Part shown: piece by piece, positions 8,110-16,025 of the stretch | Layout: each line of letters opens with the position of its first letter | Numbering within the stretch: position 1 is the first letter of the stretch | Source of the DNA: Bacteroidales bacterium UBA3696 | Lineage (GTDB): Bacteria > Bacteroidota > Bacteroidia > Bacteroidales > Paludibacteraceae | Direction of reading: 5' to 3' | DNA: 17,492 nucleotides | NCBI GenBank assembly: GCA_002372135.1 | Contig: DFIN01000003.1 | Span: 1-17,492 of the forward strand | Position numbers and translations under genes: made by a program | The notes under the pieces: generated by a model | The model's input: the letters and a program-made list of their open reading frames with translations, nothing else | Database searches by the model: none | What the model was told of the DNA's origin: nothing

Positions 8110-9039
8110 TCATTCGTCAAATTGTAGGTATGGGCGTATGCGCTGTGCTTCTTTTTCTGTTAAGATGGATGGCGATATATCTGCCATACCGCTGAGGCGG
8201 ATTTTACGGCGTCTCGTTTCGTAGATGGCTTTGGCTTGTGTAAAATTAAGGTAGGGATGATGCATAAGCCGTTCCACCGAGGCAGTTTGGATTGCAATAG
8301 GGGAGATAAGCGTGGTGTCAATAGTCAGGTGGGGTAGGATAGAATCCCATACGACAAAGTCCAACCGTTCAATTTCATAGAGTTGTTGGTAGGAGTAGTA
8401 TCCACCGAGTTGTTGCCGATAATGCACAATCTGTCGCGCTACATAACCACCTATGCCTTTGATGTATTTTAGGTCGTTGGTGTCGGCTTGATTCAGTTCT
8501 ATAATCGTATCTTTTTTCTCGTGTATTTTGCCAATGGCAATCAGGCTGTCGCGTCGTTGTTGATATGCATTTTGCATACTATCCTTGCGGGCTTCGTATC
8601 GTTTCTGAATGCTATCTTTGCGCAGACTATCTCGAAGCAGTCGTTCTTGTCTTTCTACATAAAAGGGCATTGTATCAATAGCTATAAAAGGCTTGAGTAC
8701 TTGATAAGTGCTGTCAGTCAGACCATATAAGCGGCAGAAATCTTCTTGGGTTCGGTATCGACCTCCTTTTGCTCGGTAGCGCAGCATATTGCGTATTTGC
8801 CACGGGGCTAAACCTCTTTGGCGTAGCGTCAGACTATCGGCTGTGTTGGGGTCAAAGGGTTGGAGAATAATGGTATCAACAGGATGGTTGGTGGCAATAT
8901 ATAACGAATCAGCGGAAGTGTAGTCCGAAATAGCAGGTTGGGGCAGAAAGTAGATAAACACCCGAATCAATCCGACAAAAACAAGGAATAGGATGAGGCC
9001 GATTCCTTGCTTGCGGTTGAATATCGTTGGTTGCGCCAT
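8110..9039 (-). CDS. Membrane-anchored helix-hairpin-helix (ComEA-like) protein
   Basis: A 309-residue protein with an N-terminal transmembrane segment (about 13-33), then three helix-hairpin-helix-type regions: about 61-120 (FDPNTADSLTLRQRGL), about 181-240 (ELNQADTNDLKYIKGIGGYV, the best match to the ComEA consensus) and about 250-305. Such domains bind DNA without sequence preference, and ComEA-type proteins take part in DNA uptake, but no competence gene is nearby and the role here is open. Between the first two regions (about 125-180) is a highly charged stretch with an 11-residue repeat starting with (K/R)DS, probably a coiled coil. The start is put at the ATG at 9039; a TTG two codons upstream (9045) is less likely. 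It follows proB by 9 bases and is probably the last gene of the prs run. Confidence 0.8.
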   Translation of the reverse strand: MAQPTIFNRKQGIGLILFLVFVGLIRVFIYFLPQPAISDYTSADSLYIATNHPVDTIILQPFDPNTADSLTLRQRGLAPWQIRNMLRYRAKGGRYRTQEDFCRLYGLTDSTYQVLKPFIAIDTMPFYVERQERLLRDSLRKDSIQKRYEARKDSMQNAYQQRRDSLIAIGKIHEKKDTIIELNQADTNDLKYIKGIGGYVARQIVHYRQQLGGYYSYQQLYEIERLDFVVWDSILPHLTIDTTLISPIAIQTASVERLMHHPYLNFTQAKAIYETRRRKIRLSGMADISPSILTEKEAQRIRPYLQFDE

Positions 9040-9048
9040 AGACAAGTG

Positions 9049-9831
9049 TTAGTGTTTGTCAGGCGATGTTTGAATGAATTCGGTAAAGGTAGTTGTGTCG
9101 GGCGATTGGAATATATCGCATAGTATATGTTCTGTTTTGCCGTTTGCGATGATGACACGTGTGCCTTGTTGAGCCACCGTGGTAGCGGTATGGTATTTGG
9201 ATTGCATACCACCTCGTCCGGCACTGCTTTTAGCGGTTTGGATGTAGGATGACATATCTTCGTTTGCATGTACAGTGCGAATCACCTTACTTTTCGGATT
9301 GGCGGGATTGCCGTCGTATAGACCATCTATGTTGCTTAGTATAACGAGTGTTTCCGCATTGAGCATGTGTGCCGTCAGACCCGACAATTCGTCATTATCC
9401 GTAAACATCAATTCGGTTACGCAAACCGTATCATTCTCATTCACAATAGGAAGAACCTCGTTTTCTAACATGACCTCCATACATTGTTTGAGGTTTTGGT
9501 ATTGTTCGTCTCGTTCAAAGTCCTCTTTCATGGTCAGAACTTGTCCGACGTGTATATTATGTTCGCGGAAGAGAGTGAAATAGAGGTTCATCAATTTGAC
9601 TTGCCCCATAGCGCAATAGAGTTGTCTTTGTTCTACGGAATCCAAAGGATTTTTGACCTGTATCAATGTTCTACCGCATGCGCCGGCACCGCTGGAAACG
9701 AGAATGACTTCGTAGTTTTGTTGTCTAAGCCATGCTATTTGATCTACAAGAGCGGAAATACGAGTAAGATCCATACGTCCTTCTTCGGTAGTAAGCACGT
9801 TAGATCCTACTTTCACAACGATTCTTTTCAT
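9049..9831 (-). CDS. proB: Glutamate 5-kinase, single-domain form
   Basis: Phosphorylates glutamate to gamma-glutamyl phosphate, the first step of proline synthesis. The amino-acid-kinase fold is complete in 260 residues: KVGSNVL (7-13), VSSGAGACGR (45-54), GQVKLMN (76-82), NENDTV (131-136), FTDNDELSG (143-151), SNIDGLYDGNP (166-176) and GRGGMQSK (205-212). The C-terminal PUA domain of the roughly 367-residue E. coli enzyme is absent and the chain ends shortly after the kinase core. Single-domain forms are known in other bacteria. It lies 24 bases after proC in the same run. proA, the second enzyme of the pathway, is not in the window. Confidence 0.95.
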   Translation of the reverse strand: MKRIVVKVGSNVLTTEEGRMDLTRISALVDQIAWLRQQNYEVILVSSGAGACGRTLIQVKNPLDSVEQRQLYCAMGQVKLMNLYFTLFREHNIHVGQVLTMKEDFERDEQYQNLKQCMEVMLENEVLPIVNENDTVCVTELMFTDNDELSGLTAHMLNAETLVILSNIDGLYDGNPANPKSKVIRTVHANEDMSSYIQTAKSSAGRGGMQSKYHTATTVAQQGTRVIIANGKTEHILCDIFQSPDTTTFTEFIQTSPDKH

Positions 9832-9855
9832 AGAGTGAATGTTTGTCGTCAGACG

Positions 9856-10626
9856 TTATTTAAGTCCTGCTTTGAGGCAGTTGACGATGGCGGCGTTAAA
9901 GCCTGATCGGTCTAATTCGTTCAGTCCTTTGATGGTTACACCGCCCGGCGTTGTAACCTTATCAATAGCCACTTCGGGATGAAGACCTGATTGTTTGAGC
10001 AATTCCACAGCACCTTGCATTGTTTGCATGGCTATTTGTTGTGCCTGTTGCGGATAGAATCCCAATTCAACGCCGCCTTCTGTCATGGCGCGAACCATTC
10101 GCATCACGTAGGCTATGCCGCATGATGCCATCATCATCCCTGCCGCCACTTGCGTTTCGGTCACTTCCATCACCTCTCCGCATAATTCATAAAGGTTGCG
10201 CACGGCTTGAATACTTTCCGATGTGGCTTGTCGGTTGTACGACACGAAACTGATACTTTGTCCGTATTCAGCGGCAATATTGGGTATAACGTAGAAGTAT
10301 TGCCCTCCTCCCCCTAATTTGGCGGATAATTTGTCAGTGCCGTAGTTAGCGGCATCGGAAACGACAATCTGATTGCCATTCAGGCATGGACGGATTTCGT
10401 CTAAAACGGTGTCCATCAGCCATGGTTTGACAGCGAGTACCACGATGTCGGCATCCTGTACGGCTTCTCTATTGTCGGTTGTTACGGTTACGGTGGGGTA
10501 ACGTCGAAAATGATTGAGTATGGTTTCGTTTTTGTCGGCTATGGTGAGCGATTGTTCTTTTTTAAGCCAACCGTGTGCTAATGCGCCGCCCATATTGCCG
10601 GCTCCTATCAGTGCTATATGTGCCAT
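9856..10626 (-). CDS. proC: Pyrroline-5-carboxylate reductase
   Basis: Reduces pyrroline-5-carboxylate to proline with NAD(P)H, the last step of proline synthesis. The 256 residues show the Rossmann motif IGAGNMGGAL (7-16), the strand VVLAVKPW (62-69) and the C-terminal catalytic helix region with VTTPGGVTIKGL (224-235). The segment that is usually PNTPA reads PNIAA (115-119), a mild deviation. The start ATG at 10626 fits the family N-terminus. It is 19 bases downstream of the cyclase-like gene and just upstream of proB; no separate promoter is visible, so expression probably comes from the prs promoter. Confidence 0.95.
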   Translation of the reverse strand: MAHIALIGAGNMGGALAHGWLKKEQSLTIADKNETILNHFRRYPTVTVTTDNREAVQDADIVVLAVKPWLMDTVLDEIRPCLNGNQIVVSDAANYGTDKLSAKLGGGGQYFYVIPNIAAEYGQSISFVSYNRQATSESIQAVRNLYELCGEVMEVTETQVAAGMMMASCGIAYVMRMVRAMTEGGVELGFYPQQAQQIAMQTMQGAVELLKQSGLHPEVAIDKVTTPGGVTIKGLNELDRSGFNAAIVNCLKAGLK

Positions 10627-10645
10627 ATTGAAAGATATATGTTAG

Positions 10646-11626
10646 TTATTCGGTAATTACTTTGAGGACGACTTCACCTACGGCTTGCAGGGTGGCGGAA
10701 GAGATGTGATTCATGTTGTCCTGCTGTGTATGCCACCAGAACGGGAAACCCGTGTCAGAAGAGCGGTTATAATGAATGATGTCCACACATGGAATGGAAG
10801 CCAATGTATTGATATAGTAGTGGTCGTCCACAACGGGATACTCCTGCCGGTTGGTAAACAAGTTGCCATAACCTAACGCAGCGGCTGCCCGCCAAATTTT
10901 TTCTACGTAATTGCGAGCGTATTGAACGGAGTAATGCTCCTTTGGAAAAACGGCATCGGGTGCACCGACCATATCCAAAACGATACCAAATTGGTATTGT
11001 TCTCGGCGGATTGAGCGCCATTCAGCCCAGAACTGAGAGCCGAGGCACCACGTATTATCCTTTTGTGTACCGGTGAAGAAAGCGGGGGTGCCATAGTCCT
11101 CACAGTCAAAGAAGACGATATCTATACCTCGAAGGTTACGAGTGGAGTCTTGTTGCAGTTGCCCTAATTGTCGTGCCACTTCGAGCAGGACACCCACGCC
11201 GCTTGCTCCGTCGTTGGCTCCGTCAATAGGGGTAAAACGACTCTCATAATCTTCCTCCTCATCGCTCCAAGGTCTTGTATCATAGTGCGCTGCGAGTAGG
11301 ATGCGGTTGTTTAGATCGCGACTGCCGAAGTGTGCAATAAGGTTGATAACAGGCATTTGTTGGTCTTCATAGTTCGTCATTGTACCTCGTTGCTGCTCTA
11401 CACTTCCCCCCATTCGCTCCAAAGTTTGAACCAACCATATTACGCATTCGTGGTGGGCGGTTGTACCCGGCACACGTGGACCGTATTGTACCTGTTTTTG
11501 GATGTATTGATAGGCACTATCGCCGTTAAAAACAGGACGCTGTATAGTAGTTTTCGGCTTACTATGGCATGCCGATAGTAAGCCGATTATACAAAGTAGA
11601 GGAAAGAATAAGTGTCGTTTCATCAT
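10646..11626 (-). CDS. Glutaminyl-peptide cyclotransferase-like M28 lipoprotein
   Basis: Probably converts N-terminal glutamine of exported proteins to pyroglutamate. The 326 residues begin with a lipoprotein signal peptide with lipobox LLSAC (Cys20), so the enzyme should be membrane-anchored in the periplasm. M28-fold active-site elements follow in order: AAHYDTRP (112-119), DGANDGASG (135-143), FFDCEDYG (172-179), VLDMVGAP (216-223) and WWHTQQDN (297-304). The single-His ligand pattern and the W-HT-DN element resemble animal-type glutaminyl cyclases, known from oral Bacteroidota such as Porphyromonas gingivalis, more than two-zinc aminopeptidases. An aminopeptidase role cannot be ruled out from sequence alone. 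The ATG is followed by a second ATG, either of which could be used. It sits 5 bases after prs. Confidence 0.86.
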   Translation of the reverse strand: MMKRHLFFPLLCIIGLLSACHSKPKTTIQRPVFNGDSAYQYIQKQVQYGPRVPGTTAHHECVIWLVQTLERMGGSVEQQRGTMTNYEDQQMPVINLIAHFGSRDLNNRILLAAHYDTRPWSDEEEDYESRFTPIDGANDGASGVGVLLEVARQLGQLQQDSTRNLRGIDIVFFDCEDYGTPAFFTGTQKDNTWCLGSQFWAEWRSIRREQYQFGIVLDMVGAPDAVFPKEHYSVQYARNYVEKIWRAAAALGYGNLFTNRQEYPVVDDHYYINTLASIPCVDIIHYNRSSDTGFPFWWHTQQDNMNHISSATLQAVGEVVLKVITE

Positions 11627-11631
11627 TGGGA

Positions 11632-12588
11632 TTAGCGTATATTCAGTTCGCTGACGCTACGGTGTTGCTGAATAGCCAGAATCGTTTGGGCAATCGGTTC
11701 GGCAATACTCACCGTGTGCACCTTGCTGCAGCGAGCAGGGTCGAAAGGAATGGTGTCGGTGAATACAAGTTCTTCCAACTTGCTTGACATGATTCTCTCG
11801 CATGCAGGACCGGACATGATTCCATGAGAAACAACGGCTCTTACGGAGCGTGCGCCGTTCTCAATCATCACTTCGGCTGCTTTGCACAAGGTACCTGCTG
11901 TATCTGCCATATCGTCCACAATCACCACATCTTTGTCTGCCACATCGCCCAATACGCGCATTTCGCTGACTTTATTAAAATCAGGACGATGTTTGTAGCA
12001 AATCACCATCGGAACCTCTTTGTCGGTAAGAATGTGCATTTTTTTGCAGAACGCTGCGGCTCGTTTGGTGCCGCCTACGTCGGGACTGGCTACTATCAAA
12101 TCTTTCAGGTGCAGCGATTCTACATAGGAAGCCAAGGTATTGGCTCCATACAAGTGGTCAACCGGAATATCAAAGAAACCTTGTATCTGGTCAGCATGCA
12201 GATCAACGGTGATAATACGGTCGGCACCGGCTGTTTGCAGCATATCGGCCACCAACTTTGCACCGATGCTTACACGGGGCTTGTCCTTGCGGTCTTGTCG
12301 TGCCCATCCAAAATAAGGAATGACGGCTATCACCTTGTAGGCACTTGCACGTTTGGCGGCATCAATCATAAGCAGCAACTCCATCAAATTGTCCGAAGAA
12401 GGGCATGTGGATTGAACCAAATAAACCGATTGACCGCGAACAGAGTCTTCAAAACTTGGAGCAAACTCGCCGTCCGAGAAACGGTCAATCTTGACTCTGC
12501 CCAACTGGCAATGAAGTAAATCACACACTCGTTGCGCGATAGCCTCACCCTTGCTACCCGCAAATACCTTGAAAGGACTGGTTTCCAT
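11632..12588 (-). CDS. prs: Ribose-phosphate pyrophosphokinase (PRPP synthase)
   Basis: Makes PRPP from ribose 5-phosphate and ATP, feeding purine, pyrimidine, NAD and histidine synthesis. The 318 residues match the usual class I length. Visible motifs are RFSDGEFAPSFEDSVRG (36-52), YFGWARQDRKDKPR (92-105) of the ATP-binding loop, VDLHADQIQGFFD (128-140), SPDVGG (168-173) and the PRPP-binding loop VIVDDMADTAGTL (222-234). The start ATG at 12588 follows a strong promoter. It is the first gene of the minus-strand run prs, cyclase, proC, proB and helix-hairpin-helix protein, all separated by 24 bases or less. Confidence 0.97.
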   Translation of the reverse strand: METSPFKVFAGSKGEAIAQRVCDLLHCQLGRVKIDRFSDGEFAPSFEDSVRGQSVYLVQSTCPSSDNLMELLLMIDAAKRASAYKVIAVIPYFGWARQDRKDKPRVSIGAKLVADMLQTAGADRIITVDLHADQIQGFFDIPVDHLYGANTLASYVESLHLKDLIVASPDVGGTKRAAAFCKKMHILTDKEVPMVICYKHRPDFNKVSEMRVLGDVADKDVVIVDDMADTAGTLCKAAEVMIENGARSVRAVVSHGIMSGPACERIMSSKLEELVFTDTIPFDPARCSKVHTVSIAEPIAQTILAIQQHRSVSELNIR

Positions 12589-12634
12589 AAGATATAAGAA
12601 TTAGAAGATTGATTGCCCACCCAAAAAGCGACTG

Positions 12635-12665
12635 CAAAAGTATAGGGTTTGCAGCAGGTATGCAA
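12635..12665 (-). promoter_or_regulatory. Promoter of the prs-proCB run
   Basis: On the minus strand, TTG (complement of 12663-12665), a 20-base spacer and TACTTTTG (complement of 12635-12642) give a full match to the Bacteroidota promoter pattern. The transcript would start near 12628, leaving a leader of about 40 bases before the prs ATG at 12588. No riboswitch-like structure is apparent in this leader. Confidence 0.75.
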
Positions 12666-12702
12666 GAGAGAAAAACATTTTGTAATAAAAAGATGACAGA
12701 AA

Positions 12703-13362
12703 TCAGAGTAGTTGAAAACTATATCCCCGATCTTTTAGTTGAGGAATAATGTGGGGCAATACGGACAAAGTGTTTGGTGCTGCTTTCAGACTATCATGAA
12801 ACAGCAGAATACTGCCATTGCGCACGTATCTCCAGATGATGCGTTCTATTTGTTCGGGCGTGTAGTTGCGGTTATAATCGTGCGTCACAATATCCCATAA
12901 CACAATCTTATACCCTTCCGAAAGTAGCCAACGATAAACTTCTCTACGCATTTTGCCGTAAGGAGGACGAAAAAGCAATTGGGCTTGATCGGTGCATTCG
13001 TCACAGGGTAAGACCTTGTTCATCATATCTTGGGCTTTCAGCACATTGGCTTTATACTCATCGGCACTGACCGACCAGCCGGACACATGGTTGTAGGTAT
13101 GGTTGCCAACCCTATGGCCGCGACGAACCACTTCTTGCGCCAAATGAGGGTACTTAAGCAGGTTCTCGCCTACCCAAAAAAAAGTGGCCTTCACTCCATA
13201 GGTGTCTAATAAGTCTAACACTTGAGGAGTGACTTCGGGTATCGGTCCGTCGTCAAAGGTCAAATACACCGACTGACCGTCTGTATCACCACGCCACAGG
13301 GCTTGTGGATACAGACGGTGCAGACAATCGGGGAATTGATATAGTATTCTCAGAGGAAACAT
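12703..13362 (-). CDS. Polysaccharide deacetylase, NodB homology domain
   Basis: A carbohydrate esterase family 4 enzyme that removes N-acetyl groups from a glycan, plausibly peptidoglycan or another cell-envelope polymer. The 219 residues carry all NodB motifs: TFDDGP (35-40, catalytic base and metal Asp), NHTYNH (87-92, metal His88 and His92), RPPYG (132-136), WDIVTHDYN (156-164) and LLFHDS (186-191). There is no cleavable signal peptide; the N-terminus (residues 1-20) is only moderately hydrophobic, so location is uncertain. A Cys-containing insert (about 118-128, PCDECTDQAQ) precedes RPPYG. It follows the ROK kinase by 9 bases and is probably cotranscribed with it; an aminosugar theme could link the two, but this is inference. 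Confidence 0.92.
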   Translation of the reverse strand: MFPLRILYQFPDCLHRLYPQALWRGDTDGQSVYLTFDDGPIPEVTPQVLDLLDTYGVKATFFWVGENLLKYPHLAQEVVRRGHRVGNHTYNHVSGWSVSADEYKANVLKAQDMMNKVLPCDECTDQAQLLFRPPYGKMRREVYRWLLSEGYKIVLWDIVTHDYNRNYTPEQIERIIWRYVRNGSILLFHDSLKAAPNTLSVLPHIIPQLKDRGYSFQLL

Positions 13363-13371
13363 CCGTAAGAC

Positions 13372-14325
13372 TTATTCCCATGCCAATGCCGAAGCACCCA
13401 ACACGGCGGCGTCCGCCTCCTTGAGGTCGGAGAACAGCACTTTGATTTTGTTGCGCCACAGAGGCAGTACATTCTCGTTCATAGCCTTTACAACCGGATC
13501 CATAATCCAGTGACCGGCTTTGGTCAGTCCGCCAAACAAGATAATGGCCTCCGGGGCAGAGAACTGAATAAAATTAGCAAAAGCCTGACCTAATATGGTG
13601 CCGGTATAGTCAAAGATCTGTTTAGCCACTTCGTCGCCTTGTTCGGCTGCATCGAACACGTCCTTTGACGTGATGTGCTCAATGTCCAATTGGCGCAGCA
13701 GGGTAGGTCTGTCTGTGGTGGAAAGTATCTCTTTGGCAGTACGCGATACGCCTGTTGCCGATGCGTAGGTTTCCAGACAACCTTTCTTCCCGCAGTTGCA
13801 TTGACGGGCTTCGGGGCTACGGTTTACGCAAGTGTGTCCCAATTCGCCGGCAAAACCGTCATGACCATACAACACTTTTCCGTCCACCACAATGCCGCTA
13901 CCTACGCCGGTGCCTAAGGTTATCATAATGAAGTTTTTCATTCCCTTTGCTGCTCCGTAGGTCATCTCGCCCATAGCCGCAGCGTTAGCATCGTTGGTAA
14001 TGGTGCAGGGAATACCGAATTTCTCAGTCATGAGTTCGGCAAAAGGCACGCTTTGCCAAGGCAGGTTCATGGCTCCTTCTATGCGACCGGTGTAGTAGTT
14101 TCCGTTGGGTACGCCGGCTCCTATACCGCGAAACATGTCCAATGTCCCGATGGGAGCAATAATTTTTAGAGCCTCCTCATAGAGCGCTTGCACATAGTCG
14201 TTTATGTCCTTGTAGTCTTGCGTTTTGAGCGCGGTGCGCCCTAATACGTGACCACGAGCATCCACGATACCCAGCACGCTGTTGGTACCGCCCATATCCA
14301 GTCCTAATACATACGGTTTTTCCAT
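13372..14325 (-). CDS. ROK family sugar kinase (glucokinase / N-acetylhexosamine kinase type)
   Basis: Phosphorylates a hexose with ATP. The 317 residues show the phosphate-binding motif LDMGGTNSVLGIVD (9-22), the catalytic Asp112 in TNDANAA, the second phosphate loop LGTGVGSG (137-144), and the ROK signature with the zinc site His164 and CNCGKKGC (Cys176, 178, 183) followed by LE. There is no N-terminal DNA-binding domain, so it is a kinase and not a ROK repressor. Glucose is the usual assignment for such Bacteroidales proteins, but N-acetylglucosamine or N-acetylmannosamine are possible given the downstream deacetylase. It is transcribed away from hutH from its own promoter. Confidence 0.93.
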   Translation of the reverse strand: MEKPYVLGLDMGGTNSVLGIVDARGHVLGRTALKTQDYKDINDYVQALYEEALKIIAPIGTLDMFRGIGAGVPNGNYYTGRIEGAMNLPWQSVPFAELMTEKFGIPCTITNDANAAAMGEMTYGAAKGMKNFIMITLGTGVGSGIVVDGKVLYGHDGFAGELGHTCVNRSPEARQCNCGKKGCLETYASATGVSRTAKEILSTTDRPTLLRQLDIEHITSKDVFDAAEQGDEVAKQIFDYTGTILGQAFANFIQFSAPEAIILFGGLTKAGHWIMDPVVKAMNENVLPLWRNKIKVLFSDLKEADAAVLGASALAWE

Positions 14326-14361
14326 ATCGGTTATAATTGGTTTATATAAAGGTTATTCTCC

Positions 14362-14480
14362 TCCTGCGGGATTATATCTTTGAGCGCAAAAGTACAGCAA
14401 TAAATCTAATTACCAAATGAAAAAGAGCGAGATTTTTTCAAAGCGGATGTCAATAATCAAGGAAACAAAATCCCGCAGGA
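14362..14480. repeat. 12-base inverted repeat flanking the divergent promoters
   Basis: TCCTGCGGGATT at 14362-14373 and its exact reverse complement AATCCCGCAGGA at 14469-14480 are separated by 95 bases. Each arm is itself an imperfect palindrome (TCCyGCrGGA, 8 of 10 positions symmetric), as expected of a dimeric repressor site. The left arm lies just downstream of the ROK transcription start and the right arm abuts the hutH -33 element. The placement suggests a pair of operators read by one regulator. No regulator gene is in the window, and a chance repeat is not excluded. Confidence 0.5.
14387..14417 (-). promoter_or_regulatory. Promoter of the ROK kinase-deacetylase pair
   Basis: On the minus strand, TTTG (complement of 14414-14417), 19 bases and TACTTTTG (complement of 14387-14394) match the Bacteroidota promoter consensus. 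Transcription would begin near 14380, giving a leader of about 55 bases. One arm of a 12-base inverted repeat (14362-14373) falls in the first 20 bases of this leader. Confidence 0.75.
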
Positions 14481-14482
14481 TA

Positions 14483-14513
14483 TTGTCGGGTTCATTTGCC
14501 TTCCTTACCTTTG
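14483..14513 (+). promoter_or_regulatory. Promoter of hutHI
   Basis: TTG at 14483-14485, a 20-base spacer and TACCTTTG at 14506-14513 match the Bacteroidota promoter consensus. The predicted start is near 14520, about 18 bases before the hutH ATG at 14538. A short inverted repeat, TTTGCC (14495-14500) and GGCAAA (14516-14521), brackets the -7 element and might be a further control site or chance. Confidence 0.72.
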
Positions 14514-14537
14514 CGGGCAAAAACATTTATTATCACT

Positions 14538-16022
14538 ATGCACACTATCTCACACGAACTGCTTACGCTCGACCGCGTAAAGCAAATCCTTGACAACCAC
14601 GAGCAGTTGCAACTCGGCGATGAGGCCGTCGCCGCTATCGAAAAATGCCGTAAGTACTTGGACAGCAAGATGGGAGACATCGGTCGCCCCGTCTATGGTA
14701 TCACCACCGGTTTCGGCTCGCTGTGCAACATCACTATCCCCGAAGAGGATTTGAGTCAGTTACAGCATAACCTCGTTATGTCCCACGCCTGCGGTATGGG
14801 CGAAGAGGTTCGACCCGAAATAGTGCGTCTCATGCTCTTTCTCAAAGCCCAGTCGCTCAGTTACGGCCATTCAGGAACGCAACTCATAACGGTGCAACGG
14901 CTGATTGATATGTTCAATAACGATATCCTGCCTGTGGTCTATCAGCAAGGTTCACTCGGTGCATCGGGCGACTTGGCTCCGTTAGCCCATTTGTCGCTTC
15001 CGCTTATCGGAATGGGTGAAGTCTATTACAAAGGGGAACGCCGTCAGGCAGCCGATGTATGGAAAGAGATGGGCTGGGAACCTATCCGCCTGCAATCTAA
15101 AGAAGGATTGGCTCTGCTCAATGGTACGCAGTTTATGTCCGCACACGCTATTTGGTCACTCATACAGGCGGAGAGACTGAGTAAGTGGGCGGATATGATT
15201 GGTGCCATCTCGTTAGAAGCCTATGACGGACGCATTGAGCCGTTCTATCCGCATAGTCATCGCCTGCGCCGACAGGCAGGACAACTCGTAACAGCCGACC
15301 GCTTCCGCAACCTGCTCGAAGGCAGCGAATTGATTATGCGTAAGAAAGAACACGTGCAAGACCCGTATTCGTTCCGTTGCATTCCTCAAGTACATGGTGC
15401 AGCCAAAGACAGTATCGCCTACGTGCGAAGTGCCATAGAGAACGAAATCAATTCTGCCACTGATAATCCCAATGTTTTCCCCGATGAGGATATGATTATT
15501 TCTGCCGGCAATTTCCACGGCGAGCCGATTGCACTGCCGATGGATATGCTGGCTATCGCGTTGAGCGAATTGGCAAGTATCTCGGAGCGTCGTATTTACC
15601 AATTGATTTCCGGTCAGCGCGGTCTGCCCTCTTTCCTTGTTGCCAAGCCCGGGCTGAACAGTGGTTTTATGATTCCTCAATACACGGCAGCCAGCATTGT
15701 GAGCCAAAACAAGGGGCTTTGCTGGCCTGCTTCGTGCGATAGTATTCCTTCTTCACAAGGGCAGGAAGACCACGTGTCAATGGGTTCCAACGCAGCTACT
15801 AAACTGGTTCGCGTGGTGGAAAACACGGAGTCCGTGCTCGGTATCGAACTCATGAACGCTGTTCAAGCTCTTGAGTTCCGTCGTCCTGCCAAGTCGTCCC
15901 CCAAATTGGAAAAAGTGGTTAGCGAATTCCGCCAAATTGTGCCATTTATTTACACCGACCAATACATGCACCCGCTGATGGTGGCAAGCAAAGAGTTTAT
16001 CCGTCGCGAAGATCTGTTCTAA
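14538..16022 (+). CDS. hutH: Histidine ammonia-lyase
   Basis: Deaminates histidine to trans-urocanate and ammonia, the first step of histidine degradation. In 494 residues the MIO cofactor triad Ala142-Ser143-Gly144 lies in GSLGASGDLAPLAH, and Tyr53 in PVYGITTGFG matches the catalytic tyrosine; the numbering is the same as in the Pseudomonas putida enzyme. Further family motifs are NGTQFMSAH and QDPYSFRC, then STDNPN-like SATDNPN and the Glu in SQGQEDHVSMG. The frame extends to a TTG at 14496, but that lies inside the promoter, so the ATG at 14538 (MHTISHELLTLDRV) is chosen. It is 3 bases upstream of hutI and forms a two-gene unit with it. Confidence 0.97.
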   Translation: MHTISHELLTLDRVKQILDNHEQLQLGDEAVAAIEKCRKYLDSKMGDIGRPVYGITTGFGSLCNITIPEEDLSQLQHNLVMSHACGMGEEVRPEIVRLMLFLKAQSLSYGHSGTQLITVQRLIDMFNNDILPVVYQQGSLGASGDLAPLAHLSLPLIGMGEVYYKGERRQAADVWKEMGWEPIRLQSKEGLALLNGTQFMSAHAIWSLIQAERLSKWADMIGAISLEAYDGRIEPFYPHSHRLRRQAGQLVTADRFRNLLEGSELIMRKKEHVQDPYSFRCIPQVHGAAKDSIAYVRSAIENEINSATDNPNVFPDEDMIISAGNFHGEPIALPMDMLAIALSELASISERRIYQLISGQRGLPSFLVAKPGLNSGFMIPQYTAASIVSQNKGLCWPASCDSIPSSQGQEDHVSMGSNAATKLVRVVENTESVLGIELMNAVQALEFRRPAKSSPKLEKVVSEFRQIVPFIYTDQYMHPLMVASKEFIRREDLF

Positions 16023-16025
16023 ATT

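Noticed and set aside
8040..8120. N-terminal extension of SufC to 8120
   Set aside because: It would contain the sufC promoter and overlap the upstream gene; the ATG at 8039 fits the family start.
11824..12519. Plus-strand open frame of 231 codons
   Set aside because: Antisense to prs, rich in His and Cys as expected of a shadow frame, with no family motifs or promoter.
14326..14361. Possible dif-like site (TTATA..TATAA symmetry)
   Set aside because: Considered because of the skew change, but it does not show the 11-6-11 XerC/XerD layout; only short AT-rich symmetry.
14496..14537. TTG start for hutH at 14496
   Set aside because: It lies between the -33 and -7 promoter elements; the ATG at 14538 gives family-typical residue numbering.
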